From Streptomyces sp. Edi4 (lineage in GTDB: Bacteria > Actinomycetota > Actinomycetes > Streptomycetales > Streptomycetaceae): 64,000 nt of DNA. Location: positions 1,302,001-1,366,000 of the forward strand of contig NZ_JBEJGY010000004.1 of the NCBI RefSeq assembly GCF_040253615.1, given 5' to 3'. This document shows positions 9,139 through 17,457 of the stretch, one piece after another (the stretch's first letter is position 1; each line of letters starts with the position of its first letter). The position numbers and the translations under genes are program-made. The notes below the pieces were generated by a model that saw nothing but the letters and a program-made list of their open reading frames with translations, did no database searches and was not told the origin of the DNA.

Positions 9139-9579
9139 CTAGATATGCGGCGGCCGTGCCTCGTACGGGGTGGACAGGACGACGGTCGTACGCGTCGAGA
9201 CGCCCGCCTGGGTGCGGATGCGGGTCAGCAGGTGCTCAAGGGCCAGCGGGGTGGCCACCCGGACCTTGAGGATGTAGTTCTCGTCACCGGCCACGCTGTG
9301 GCAGGCCTCCAGCTCCGGCACGTCCGCGAGGCGCTCCGCGATGTCGTCGGGGGCGCTGGGGTCGAAGGGCTTGACCGAGATGAACGCGGTCAGCGGCAGG
9401 CCCACCGCCTCGGGGTCCACGACGGCGGCGTATCCACGGATGACGCCGCGCTGTTCGAGACGGCGTACCCGCTGGTGCACCGCCGATGTGGACAGGCCGG
9501 TGGCCTTGCCCAGGTCGGTGTAGCTCATCCGCCCGTCCTTGACGAGCAGATCCACGATCTGACGGTCCAGCTCCTCCAT
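9139..9579 (-). CDS. Lrp/AsnC-family transcriptional regulator
   Basis: A 146-residue Lrp/AsnC protein: an N-terminal helix-turn-helix (YTDLGKATGLSTSAVHQRVR, about residues 20-39) and a C-terminal RAM ligand-binding domain (residues 65-140). The frame extends upstream, but ATG 9579 starts right at the conserved MEELDRQIVDLLVKDGRMS. It lies immediately upstream of the YtcJ-like amidohydrolase, which it may regulate. Amino acids are the usual effectors in this family. Confidence 0.9.
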   Translation of the reverse strand: MEELDRQIVDLLVKDGRMSYTDLGKATGLSTSAVHQRVRRLEQRGVIRGYAAVVDPEAVGLPLTAFISVKPFDPSAPDDIAERLADVPELEACHSVAGDENYILKVRVATPLALEHLLTRIRTQAGVSTRTTVVLSTPYEARPPHI

Positions 9580-9782
9580 GCCGCTCAACCTATGGCCCCG
9601 GGTCGGGTCCGGCACAGCCGGAGAGGGCCCGAAAGGGCATCTGCGGGCGGCATGTGACCAACACCACAGGTTTGCCGACGGCTCGTCGGGAGGTGCGCGG
9701 TTATCGCCGCGGCCCGGCGGGAAGTGCTTGTTTTGGTCGCGGCCGCGGCGCAATGCCGGCCCACCCGAGGGGGAGTGTCCCA

Positions 9783-10205
9783 ATGCAGAATCCCAAGCGC
9801 ACCGGACGTGCGGAACGTGAACGTGGCGAACCGGAGCCCGTCGATATCGCCGAATTTTTCGACGAGGACGACTCGCTCGACGCCTACGACACCTTCGAGA
9901 TGTACCGGGTGCTCTGCCCGGACTGCGCGCAGCCGATCGCGCTGCTCGCCGACGAGGACGTCCTGCCCGAGCACGCGCTGTGCCCGAGCCCGTGGAACCC
10001 GTTCGTGCTGACCGTGTGCGCGGGGACCGGGCGGCCGGCCGGGCAGGCGGAGGCGGCCGACGCCTCGCTGGAAGTCCAGGAACAGGACACGGCGCTGCTG
10101 CTCACCCTGCCGAGCGAGCTCGACTGGCGCACCCAGCCGTTCTCGCACGTCGGCGGCCCGGGCTCGCGTCCGGTGCGGGTGCCGCAGATGCGCCGCGCCG
10201 CCTGA
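9783..10205 (+). CDS. Hypothetical protein with CPDC motif
   Basis: A 140-residue protein I do not recognise functionally. ATG 9783 follows GAGGGGGAG at good spacing. Residues 20-45 are acidic (DIAEFFDEDDSLDAYD); then come a Cys pair VLCPDCAQPIALL and further cysteines in ALCPSPWN and TVCAGTG. The spacing could suit a zinc site, but this is unproven. The C-terminus is polar. It is divergent from the Lrp gene and convergent with the phosphotransferase gene. Confidence 0.65.
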   Translation: MQNPKRTGRAERERGEPEPVDIAEFFDEDDSLDAYDTFEMYRVLCPDCAQPIALLADEDVLPEHALCPSPWNPFVLTVCAGTGRPAGQAEAADASLEVQEQDTALLLTLPSELDWRTQPFSHVGGPGSRPVRVPQMRRAA

Positions 10206-10284
10206 GCGCACGCGGGATCCGCGCGGACACACCGCGCCGCGCCGGCGACCGGACGCCACTGGGGGGCGCCCGGCCGACGGCCGC

Positions 10285-11379
10285 TCACGTCCAGTACGCC
10301 CCCGCCACCATGGCCGCGAGGCTGTCCCGGTGCAGGATCAGCGCGTCCGGGTCGTCGGGCGGCTCGGTCTCGCCGAAGCGCAGTTGCCGGTGCGCGATGC
10401 GCAGCATGACCACCGCGTGCCGCAGGGCGGCGTAGAGAGTGTGGAACTCCATGGCACGCGGGGTGTGGCCGGTCAGTTCGGCGTACCGCCGCTCGACGTC
10501 GTCGCGCCGCAGGAGGTCCGGCAGGCCCGGTTGGCCGAAACTCACCGTGAGATCCTGGAAGAAGCGGTGGAGATAGACGAGCCAGCCGAGGTCGAGTTCG
10601 CGCGGTCCACAGGCGGCCATTTCCCAGTCGAGGACGGCCGCCGGCGTGAACCCGTCGTAGATGATGTTGCCGATGCGGGCGTCACCCCAGCTGAGGACCG
10701 CGGGGCCCTCGTCCTTCGGCCAGTGCGCGTCGAGCCAGTCGAACGCCGCCTCGATGAGCGGTGAGCGCGGCAGGCCGTCAACCACCCAGGCGTAGTACTC
10801 CCGTTGGGCTTCCACATGGCGGCGCAGCGGCGAGCCCTCGCCCTCCGCCAGCAGGAACTCGGCCTCCCGAGCCGGGAATTGACCGTGCAGGCGCGCGAGC
10901 ACGGACAGGGTGCCCTCCTGGAGGCGGGCCCGTTCGTCTTCGGTGGCCGCGTGCAGCCAATTGCCCTCGTACGTATAGGGCATGACGTCCGGCGGCACCC
11001 TTCCCGCCACGCGGTCCATCACGAAGAACGGCGCGCCGAGCGGCGCCGGGTCCTCCTCCAGCCAGCGCACACGGGGCACCGGTATGTCGGTGTGCTCGGC
11101 GACCAGACGCATGACGCGGTACTGGCGGGCCATGTCGTACACGGGGAAGACGGTGTACGCGTCCAGGTCGGCGGCGAGCCGCAGGGCGCAGGCGCGCACC
11201 GGGGTGTCCGGGTGCTCGATGTCGAAGAGCAGGGTCTCGCTCGACATGCCGTTGGAGGACGGCACCCGGATGCCGGTGACCCGGGCGCCGGGCAGCCGGG
11301 CACCGAGCCAGGTGGCGAGGCGGCGTCCCACGTCCTCGGGGTCGCGGGTGGAGGTGCGGGGGCGGGGCGCGGTGGCCAT
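10285..11379 (-). CDS. Phosphotransferase-family (APH fold) protein
   Basis: A 364-residue protein of the aminoglycoside phosphotransferase/choline kinase superfamily, resembling the ACAD10/11-type N-terminal kinase domain. The catalytic loop is VLSWGDARIGNIIYDG, where the usual HGD is SWGD, and the metal-binding Asp is in AAVLDWEMAACG. Start ATG 11379 follows AAGGGAG. The family often phosphorylates hydroxylated small molecules or acyl-CoAs; an acyl-CoA dehydrogenase lies two genes away. It is 56 bases downstream of the beta-rich unknown gene and probably in its operon. Substrate unknown; antibiotic resistance is not implied. Confidence 0.8.
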   Translation of the reverse strand: MATAPRPRTSTRDPEDVGRRLATWLGARLPGARVTGIRVPSSNGMSSETLLFDIEHPDTPVRACALRLAADLDAYTVFPVYDMARQYRVMRLVAEHTDIPVPRVRWLEEDPAPLGAPFFVMDRVAGRVPPDVMPYTYEGNWLHAATEDERARLQEGTLSVLARLHGQFPAREAEFLLAEGEGSPLRRHVEAQREYYAWVVDGLPRSPLIEAAFDWLDAHWPKDEGPAVLSWGDARIGNIIYDGFTPAAVLDWEMAACGPRELDLGWLVYLHRFFQDLTVSFGQPGLPDLLRRDDVERRYAELTGHTPRAMEFHTLYAALRHAVVMLRIAHRQLRFGETEPPDDPDALILHRDSLAAMVAGAYWT

Positions 11380-11435
11380 GGGGGTGCTCCCTTCGCGGGT
11401 GGGCGCGTCACGGGCATTCAGGGGGCGCCGGGCGC

Positions 11436-12557
11436 TCAGGGCGCGACCGAGGTGTGGTCGGCGAAGCCGCTGGGGTCGTGGCGGCCGAAGCTGCCGTGCT
11501 CGAAGATGCCGTGTCCGGTGCGCCCGTCGAGGGTGAAGCGGGCGGCGTGGTCGCTCACGCCGTACGCGGCCATCGGGTGGGCGGCCGGGTCGCTGAGGTC
11601 GTAGACCTGGCGGTCCGTCCAGCCGCGCCCCTGCCAGGTGCCGTGCTGCCAGCCGTCGGCGGGCGGGTAGCCGGCGCCGACGGCGAGGGGCGATGAGGCA
11701 AGGATTTCCACGCCGAGTTCGAGGGGCTTGCCGGACGGGCCGGCGAGGTGGACGACCGCGCGCTCGGGGTGGCGGGTGCCGGGCCGGTAGGTGATGTCGG
11801 CCCGGGGCCAGCCGAGTTGGGTGTCGGGGTGGCCCTCGCGCACGAGCACGGCGTCGTTGAGGGTGCGGTAGCCGTCGGCGTCCTCCTGGACGACGACCAT
11901 GACGAACCGGTCGTCGAAGCGGACCGGCGCCCAGAGCCAGTGGAACCCCTCGGGCCGGTACTCGTCGCCCCGCCCGGCCTCCTCGCCGGGGATCGGCCGC
12001 ACCCCCCAGCTGCGGTCGCGGGTCCCGGTCCATCCCCGCGCCGTGACGGGTATCTCCTGGCCGCCGACGCGGATCACGCCGGCGCAGTGGCCCGCCTGCA
12101 CGAACCGCCGCCCTTCGAGGGTGAGGCGGCCGCCCTTGCGCTGCACGTGGTGGGGCTCCCACAACGCGGGGAAGTCCGCGGTCCAGGCGATGTCGTAGGC
12201 GAGTGAATCGGGGTCGCCGGGATCGGGTGCGCAGTGCAGGGCGAGACGGCGCAACGGGGTGTCCACGGTGATCCGCAGCGGGCCGACGCTCAGGTTCATG
12301 CGGTCGTCGGTGAGGGCGTCGGACGCCCTGACCGCGTGCAGCCGGTCCCCCACGCGCAGGGTGGCGTAGGCGTCGATGACCCCGGTGTTGGGGTAGACCC
12401 CGAGCCCCACGATGAGCAAGGCGCGGCCCTGGTGGTCGAAGACGTGGAAGATGCAGCGGTCGTAGGCGTTGCGATCACCGGTGACGACGTGCGCCATCGA
12501 GAGCGGGGCCTGATGAACGGGGTACTCGTCGAGAGGGATGGGCCGATCCTGAGCCAT
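11436..12557 (-). CDS. Conserved unknown, beta-rich (AttH/CrtC-like)
   Basis: A 373-residue soluble protein without signal peptide. The composition, regular beta-strand pattern, and motifs such as WTGTRDRSWGVRP and FHWLWAPVRFDD recall the lipocalin-like AttH/hydroxyneurosporene-synthase fold. I cannot assign an activity. ATG 12557 has a strong GGAGG seven bases upstream. It is the first gene of a two-gene operon with the phosphotransferase-fold gene, a pairing suggestive of small-molecule or lipid metabolism. Confidence 0.65.
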   Translation of the reverse strand: MAQDRPIPLDEYPVHQAPLSMAHVVTGDRNAYDRCIFHVFDHQGRALLIVGLGVYPNTGVIDAYATLRVGDRLHAVRASDALTDDRMNLSVGPLRITVDTPLRRLALHCAPDPGDPDSLAYDIAWTADFPALWEPHHVQRKGGRLTLEGRRFVQAGHCAGVIRVGGQEIPVTARGWTGTRDRSWGVRPIPGEEAGRGDEYRPEGFHWLWAPVRFDDRFVMVVVQEDADGYRTLNDAVLVREGHPDTQLGWPRADITYRPGTRHPERAVVHLAGPSGKPLELGVEILASSPLAVGAGYPPADGWQHGTWQGRGWTDRQVYDLSDPAAHPMAAYGVSDHAARFTLDGRTGHGIFEHGSFGRHDPSGFADHTSVAP

Positions 12558-13111
12558 CAGCAACCTCCGTACGCCAGAAGAAACCTGACGGTACGACAGC
12601 CCCCGCCACCCCGCCATACCACCCACCCCCGCAAGGGCCGCGCGGAACGGCACACCCAGCCACCCACAGCCCCACACGTTGCCCACGACCGGCCCCACCC
12701 CGCAAGGGCCGCGGGGAACTGCGCAAGGGGCGCGGGGAACTGCGCGCCAAGCCACCCACAGCCCCGCACATTCCCACCCACCCGACCACCCCACCCCGCA
12801 AGGGGCGCAGGGAACTGCGCAAGGGGCGCAGGGAACTGCGCAAGGGGCGCGGGGAACTGCGCGCCCAGCCACCCACAGCCCCGCACATTCCCACCCACCC
12901 CCGGAGGGTTTAGGGAAGGGGCGGGGAGGGGCCAAAAAAGGGGGGCCGGACCCCCACGCGCAGGAAGGGACCCGGCCCCCGGGCGACCCGGGCGACGGCC
13001 GAACCACGCCGGCCCGAAGACGGACCCGGGTCGACCGGGACGGGTCAACCGGGACGGGCCGACCGGGCAGGCCGGATCGGGGCCGGACCGGGGCCGCTGA
13101 GCGGAGACGGG
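12558..13111. repeat. 554-bp spacer with tandem Streptomyces intergenic repeats
   Basis: No gene is seen. Between about 12630 and 12900 lie copies of a 21-bp unit containing GGGGCGCGGGGAACTGCGC: two in tandem (12704-12745) and three in tandem (12800-12862), plus a degenerate copy near 12631. Each block is followed by a conserved tail, CCACCCACAGCCCCGCACAT, near 12658, 12752 and 12869. A CCCCGC/GCGGGG hairpin can form in each unit. The same core, in reverse orientation, recurs at 41.3-41.7 kb. From 12903 to 13100 the sequence is simple GC-rich with GGGACGGG-type repeats. Confidence 0.85.
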
Positions 13112-14284
13112 TCAGCGGGTCTCCGGACCCGCGAGGTGGCGCGCGACAACCATGCGCTGAATCTGATTCGTGCCCTCCACGATCTGCAACACCTTCGCCT
13201 CCCGCATGAACCGCTCGACCGGGAAGTCGGCCGTGTACCCATACCCCCCAAGGACCTGGACCGCGTCCGTCGTGACCTTCATCGCCGCATCCGTGCAGAA
13301 CAGCTTGGCCATCGCGGCCTGGCGCGAGAAGGGCCGCCCGGCATCCCGCAACCGCGCCGCCGCGAGGTAGAGCGCGCGGCCCGCCTCGATCTGGGTCGCC
13401 ATGTCCGCGAGCATGAAGCGCAGGCCCTGGAAGTCGGCGATGGGCCGCCCGAACTGCCGTCGCCCGGTGGCATAGGCGAGCGCTTCGTCGAGCGCGGCCT
13501 GGGCGACGCCGATCGCGCAGGCCGCGATGCCGAGCCGCCCGGAGTCCAGCGCGGAGAGCGCGATCGCGAAACCCTGGCCCTCCTCGCCGATGCGGCGCGC
13601 GTCGGTGACCCGTACGCCGTCGAAGTGGAGCTGGGCGGTGGGCGAGCCCTTCATGCCCATCTTCTTCTCGGGCGCGGCGGGCGAGAGCCCTTGTGCGTCG
13701 CCGGGGACCAGGAACGCCGTGATGCCCCGGGCGCCGTCGCCGCCGGTGCGGGCCAGGACGGTGTAGAAGTCGGCGATCCCACCGTGGGTGATCCAGGCCT
13801 TGGTGCCGGTGATGACCCAGTCGGAGCCCTCCCGCACCGCCTTGGTGCGCAGCGAGGCGGCGTCCGAGCCCGAGGCCGGCTCGGAGAGGCAGTACGCGCC
13901 TAGCAGCCCGCCGCCGAGCATCGCGGGCAGGTGCTCGGACTGCTGCTCCTTGGTGCCGTAGCCGGCCAGCGCGTGGCAGGCGAGCGAGTGGACGCTCACG
14001 CCGAGGCCGACGGTGAGCCGGGCCGACGCGAGCTCTTCCAGCACCTGGAGGTAGACCTCGTAGGGCTGGTCTCCGCCGCCGAACTCGGAGTCGTAGGGAA
14101 GGCCGAGCAGTCCTGACTCGGAGAGCAAGGTGAAGATCTCGCGAGGGAAGCGGCCGGCGTCCTCCTGCTCGGCGGCCCCCGGCGCGATCTCCCGCTGGAC
14201 GATGTCGCGCACGAGCGTGACAAGGTCCCGGGCCTCTTCGGTGGGCAGCTGTCGTTCCACCGGCTGCGGGGCACGGTCGGGCAT
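13112..14284 (-). CDS. Acyl-CoA dehydrogenase
   Basis: A 390-residue flavoprotein of normal acyl-CoA dehydrogenase length. Signatures are YCLSEPASGSDAASLRTKA (FAD/substrate contact), WITHGGIADFYTV, LGGYGYTADFPVERFMREA and the C-terminal IVEGTNQIQR, in which E370 is the expected catalytic base. It would oxidise an acyl-CoA to the enoyl-CoA using FAD and pass electrons to ETF. ATG 14284 is preceded by GGGAGGAGAG. A TetR gene lies 248 bases upstream on the same strand; that gap holds the palindrome GCCCGATCGGGC (14427-14438), a possible operator. Confidence 0.93.
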   Translation of the reverse strand: MPDRAPQPVERQLPTEEARDLVTLVRDIVQREIAPGAAEQEDAGRFPREIFTLLSESGLLGLPYDSEFGGGDQPYEVYLQVLEELASARLTVGLGVSVHSLACHALAGYGTKEQQSEHLPAMLGGGLLGAYCLSEPASGSDAASLRTKAVREGSDWVITGTKAWITHGGIADFYTVLARTGGDGARGITAFLVPGDAQGLSPAAPEKKMGMKGSPTAQLHFDGVRVTDARRIGEEGQGFAIALSALDSGRLGIAACAIGVAQAALDEALAYATGRRQFGRPIADFQGLRFMLADMATQIEAGRALYLAAARLRDAGRPFSRQAAMAKLFCTDAAMKVTTDAVQVLGGYGYTADFPVERFMREAKVLQIVEGTNQIQRMVVARHLAGPETR

Positions 14285-14426
14285 GGCGCGCTCTCCTCCC
14301 TGTCGGGCGCTGCGGCGGACGCGCGCGCAGGGTGAGGCGGCGCCGCCGGTGACTCTGCTCTACGGCCCCTACCTTCCCTTCCGGGTCTCGGAAGTAGCGG
14401 GCGGGCGGCCGTGGCGCTGTGAGTAT

Positions 14427-14438
14427 GCCCGATCGGGC
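14427..14438. promoter_or_regulatory. Palindrome upstream of acyl-CoA dehydrogenase
   Basis: GCCCGATCGGGC is a perfect 12-bp palindrome 143 bases before the acyl-CoA dehydrogenase start and downstream of the tetR gene. It could bind a dimeric repressor, but GC-rich palindromes of this size also occur by chance. Confidence 0.3.
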
Positions 14439-14532
14439 GCGTCCCGTCACTGGCTCCAAGATCACGATTTCCACCGGTCCGCACGCGCCGTCGGCCCCCT
14501 GAAACCGTGCGCTCCCACCCCCGGCTCCGTCC

Positions 14533-15159
14533 TCAGGACGGATCGGGCGCAGGACAGGACGGTTCGAAGTCCTCGATGGTGTCCAGGGTGCGCCGCAGCA
14601 GGCGTACCAGGAGCTCGCGCACGGTGTCGCGGGGCGGGTCGAGGGCGGTGAGCCAGTCCAGGGTGACGCTCTCCACGCTGCCGAGCCAGCCGAGCAGTGC
14701 GAGCCGGGCGAGCGCCGGTATCTGCCGGGTGCCGTAGGCGCCCTCCGCGATGGTGGCGATCAGCTCCTCGCGCACCGCGTCTCGGATCGCCTGCACCTGG
14801 GTGTCGAAGCCGACGCCACCGGTGACGATGGTCCGGTACGCCGCCTGGTGGTGCTCGGCGTAGCGCAGATAGCCGTCGACGGTTCGGTGCGCGCGTTCGG
14901 CGGGGGCCAGGTCGGTGTCGCTGCCCGCGCGCGACACCAGGTCGGCGACGGAGTCCTCGACGATGGCCAGGTAGTAGCCCCGTTTGGACTTGAAGTAGTA
15001 GTAGATCAAGCCCTTGGCGACGCCCGCATGTTTGGCGATGTCGTCCATCGACAGCGCGTCGTAGGAGGTGTCGGCGAACAACTTCCGCCCCGTCGCGATG
15101 AGTTCGGAGCGGCGCGCCTGGGATCGCTCGGTCGTTCCGCCCTGTTGACTATTATTCAA
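14533..15159 (-). CDS. TetR-family transcriptional regulator
   Basis: A 208-residue TetR regulator: the DNA-binding helices cover about residues 18-62, with the recognition motif GVAKGLIYYYFKSKRGYYLAI, and the rest is the helical ligand domain. The start is TTG 15159; no ATG or GTG lies between it and the HTH. That start codon sits inside the promoter of the divergent DUF6230 gene, so the regulator can control both. It is followed on the same strand by the acyl-CoA dehydrogenase, suggesting an acyl-CoA or lipid effector, but this is inference. Confidence 0.88.
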   Translation of the reverse strand: MNNSQQGGTTERSQARRSELIATGRKLFADTSYDALSMDDIAKHAGVAKGLIYYYFKSKRGYYLAIVEDSVADLVSRAGSDTDLAPAERAHRTVDGYLRYAEHHQAAYRTIVTGGVGFDTQVQAIRDAVREELIATIAEGAYGTRQIPALARLALLGWLGSVESVTLDWLTALDPPRDTVRELLVRLLRRTLDTIEDFEPSCPAPDPS

Positions 15160-15174
15160 ATTCGGCCCTAGTCT
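15145..15174 (+). promoter_or_regulatory. Housekeeping promoter and putative TetR operator
   Basis: TTGACT (15145-15150) and TAGTCT (15169-15174) are 18 bases apart, a near-ideal HrdB-type promoter reading into the DUF6230 gene. The -35 is part of an imperfect palindrome TTGACTATTATTCAA (15145-15159) with TTGA/TCAA arms, which also covers the TTG start codon of the divergent tetR gene. A repressor bound here would block both genes. Confidence 0.65.
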
Positions 15175-15278
15175 CCAACTGCCGCAGGATGCCCGCAGTA
15201 TGGCAGACCTGCGCGCGCACCCCCCTGCACCGCCTTTTCGAGCTTTCGAGCGTCAGCCGGATCGTACGGGAGGACCAA

Positions 15279-15893
15279 GTGAGCGCAGCCACAAGGCCGT
15301 TGGCCGAGGGCAGGACCGCGTGGAGGAAGACCGCCGCCGTCGCCCTGCCCGCAGTCCTCGCGGTCGGGATCATGGCGGGGGCGATGGCCGAGGGCGCGCT
15401 GGCCGCGTCGTTCGCGGTCTCCGGGACCAGCTTCCAGGTCGCGTCGGGGAAGCTGACAAGTTCGGGGCTCTCCTCGTTCGTGGGGACCGACAAGTCCGTC
15501 GACGGCAAGGGCCACCCGGTGGCGCTGCTCGGCATCGGCGACGCGAAGCTCAGCGACATCTGCCAGTCCGCCGAGGTGGGCACTCCGCTCGGCACGGTGG
15601 TCTTCAAACTCACGGCGGGCGGCGACGCGGGCGAGGTGACGGCCAGCAATCTCGTCATCGACGGCGAGGACCTGGTGGGCGACGCCCGGTTCGGCACCGC
15701 CGAGATCGGACGCGACGCCTCAACTCTGGACGCGGTCAAGGGAGTTCAGGGCGAGGCGGGCAAGTTCGGCCTTCAGGCCGGTGACATCGAGGTGGACGGC
15801 GTGAGGTCGCATGCCTGGTCGGCGACCGGCGGCAACTTCCGCCTGAAGGGGATGAGGGTCGATGTGAGCCTCGGCGGCAAGAAGTGCTTCTGA
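15279..15893 (+). CDS. DUF6230-family secreted or membrane-anchored protein
   Basis: A 204-residue DUF6230 protein. I prefer GTG 15279 because GGGAGGA lies six bases upstream. One hydrophobic segment (KTAAVALPAVLAVGIMAGAM, about residues 15-35) acts as signal or anchor; the rest is a Gly/Asp/Ser-rich beta domain that includes two cysteines. It is the first gene of a pair with a DUF6114 protein, a common and uncharacterised Streptomyces combination; older annotations call it cholesterol esterase without evidence. Its promoter and the divergent TetR gene suggest repressor control. Confidence 0.8.
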   Translation: MSAATRPLAEGRTAWRKTAAVALPAVLAVGIMAGAMAEGALAASFAVSGTSFQVASGKLTSSGLSSFVGTDKSVDGKGHPVALLGIGDAKLSDICQSAEVGTPLGTVVFKLTAGGDAGEVTASNLVIDGEDLVGDARFGTAEIGRDASTLDAVKGVQGEAGKFGLQAGDIEVDGVRSHAWSATGGNFRLKGMRVDVSLGGKKCF

Positions 15894-17158
15894 GGCGCCG
15901 GGGCCTGGCTCGGCGCCTGGCTTGGGGCCTGCCCCGGGGCCTGCCCCGGTTTCGCCGCTCCGGCGGGCAGCCGGGCCTGACACCGCACGACGAGCAGGCG
16001 TACGCGCCGGTGGGCGGCCGGGCGCGCCGGCGGTGGCTCGACGAGCGGCTGCCCCTCGTCGAGGCACGCGCGGCACTGCGGGCCTGGCGGCGGACGCGGC
16101 CGTTCTGGGCGGGGCTCCTGCTCGTACTCGGCGGCCTCGAACTGCTGCTGGTGCCGCTGGCACCGCTGACCATCCTGCTCAGCCTCGGGCTCGGCGGCAT
16201 CGCCGCCATCGGCATCGGGATCGCGCTCGTCGTCGCCGGTCTCTTCCTGTGGCTGCTGCCGCACACCCGCCACTACGTGTCGATCAACGCCCTGATCCTG
16301 TCGGTGCTCTCCTTCGCGGCCACCAACCTTGGCGGATTCCTGGCCGGGATGGCGCTCGGCATCGCGGGCAGTGCGATGGGGTTCGGCTGGACGCCGAAGA
16401 AGGAGACCGCCCCGACGCGGCGCGGAACGAATCCGCGCACCCGGCGCAACTCGCCGCGCACCCAGCGCACGCTCGCCGCCGCCCTGCCGGTGGCCCTGCT
16501 CCTGACGCTCGGCGGCCACCCCGTCGAGCAGCCTCGGCAGGGCGGCGCCATGGGGCAGCCCGGGCAGGGCAGCGCCGCACGGGACGCCGTCGTACAGGAG
16601 AGCGCCGTACGGGACACCGCCGTCCGGAACACCGCCGCGCAAGACAGCGCCGCACAGGACGCCGCCGCGCAAGACAGCGCCGCACAGGACGCCGCCCTAC
16701 GGCAACTCCGGCGGGAGCGGTCCGTGCGGCGACCCGGTCAGGACGGGCCCGTCATCGCGCCCGCCGTGCCGCCCACGGTCACCACGGCCCGGTTCTCACC
16801 GCACGGTTTCCTGCTCGCCGGAGTGACGACCGTGCCCACCGCGCGCGGCCCGCTGAAGGTCATGGTCCTCAGGATGACATCGGCCTCGCTCACCGACTAC
16901 CGCCTCACCACCCACGACGGGCACGGCGAACTCGCCCTGGGAGCAAGCTCGTTGGACCTCAGCGGCCGGGTGACGCTCTACCTCAGCAAGTTCAGCGGCT
17001 GTCTGGAGGGCCTGCTCTGCCTCACGTTCGACCCCAGCACCCTTCCGGTGCCGCCGGTCGTCCCGCCGTTCGTCTTCATGACCCGGGTGAGCGCCGAGCA
17101 GGCGCTGGTCACCTCGGACTCGATCGTCGCGGACGGCCTGACCCTGGGGGCGTCGTAA
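15884..17158 (+). CDS. DUF6114 membrane protein with extra C-terminal beta domain
   Basis: About 424 residues if GTG 15884 is the start, overlapping the previous gene by 10 bases; the ribosome site is weak, so a start further in is possible. Three membrane segments fill about residues 75-165 (the DUF6114 part), a fourth lies near 205, and residues 231-275 are nine units of a five-residue repeat of the type SAAQD. In DNA this includes a perfect 30-bp duplication (16634-16690 region). The last 130 residues are beta-rich and resemble the neighbouring DUF6230 domain more than any enzyme. Function unknown. Confidence 0.75.
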   Translation: MLLRRRGLARRLAWGLPRGLPRFRRSGGQPGLTPHDEQAYAPVGGRARRRWLDERLPLVEARAALRAWRRTRPFWAGLLLVLGGLELLLVPLAPLTILLSLGLGGIAAIGIGIALVVAGLFLWLLPHTRHYVSINALILSVLSFAATNLGGFLAGMALGIAGSAMGFGWTPKKETAPTRRGTNPRTRRNSPRTQRTLAAALPVALLLTLGGHPVEQPRQGGAMGQPGQGSAARDAVVQESAVRDTAVRNTAAQDSAAQDAAAQDSAAQDAALRQLRRERSVRRPGQDGPVIAPAVPPTVTTARFSPHGFLLAGVTTVPTARGPLKVMVLRMTSASLTDYRLTTHDGHGELALGASSLDLSGRVTLYLSKFSGCLEGLLCLTFDPSTLPVPPVVPPFVFMTRVSAEQALVTSDSIVADGLTLGAS

Positions 17159-17174
17159 GAGGGCGGGCCCGTGA

Positions 17175-17339
17175 CTACAGCAGCCCCGCCTGCGTGACGA
17201 GCATCGCGATGACGACCACGAGGGTCCAGCCGAGGACGTGCTCAAGGATCTTGGGCCCGGTGTCCTTGGGGCCGCCGGTGCGGGCCCGGAGCTCGGCCAG
17301 GGCGCGGGGGTCGTCGAGCGTGGTGGCAGGCAGGGTCAT
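17175..17339 (-). CDS. Small single-pass membrane protein, 54 residues
   Basis: A short gene reading MTLPATTLDDPRALAELRAR at its N-terminus and ending in one membrane helix, GWTLVVVIAMLVTQAGLL, with the terminus likely outside. The polar N-terminal half with a Lys/Asp-rich turn (GGPKDTGPK) would be cytoplasmic. Upstream GTGAG is a modest ribosome site. Codon third positions are strongly GC, as in real Streptomyces genes. It follows the C39 protease gene on the same strand, so it may be a partner of it; this is inference. Confidence 0.6.
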   Translation of the reverse strand: MTLPATTLDDPRALAELRARTGGPKDTGPKILEHVLGWTLVVVIAMLVTQAGLL

Positions 17340-17457
17340 GAGAACTCACTCGGTCCTGTGGTGGTGCGCGGTCCCCCCGGTGACCGTTCCACAGTGCCAG
17401 CGGACCGGGCCCCGGGGGTAGAGACGTTCATCACGGCCCCGGGGCGCCGGGCCCGGC

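Noticed and set aside
10285..11379. Aminoglycoside resistance kinase
   Set aside because: Only the fold is shared; the catalytic loop and operon context fit the broad metabolic phosphotransferase group.
12700..12870. CRISPR-like array
   Set aside because: The 21-bp units abut each other without unique spacers and there are no cas genes.
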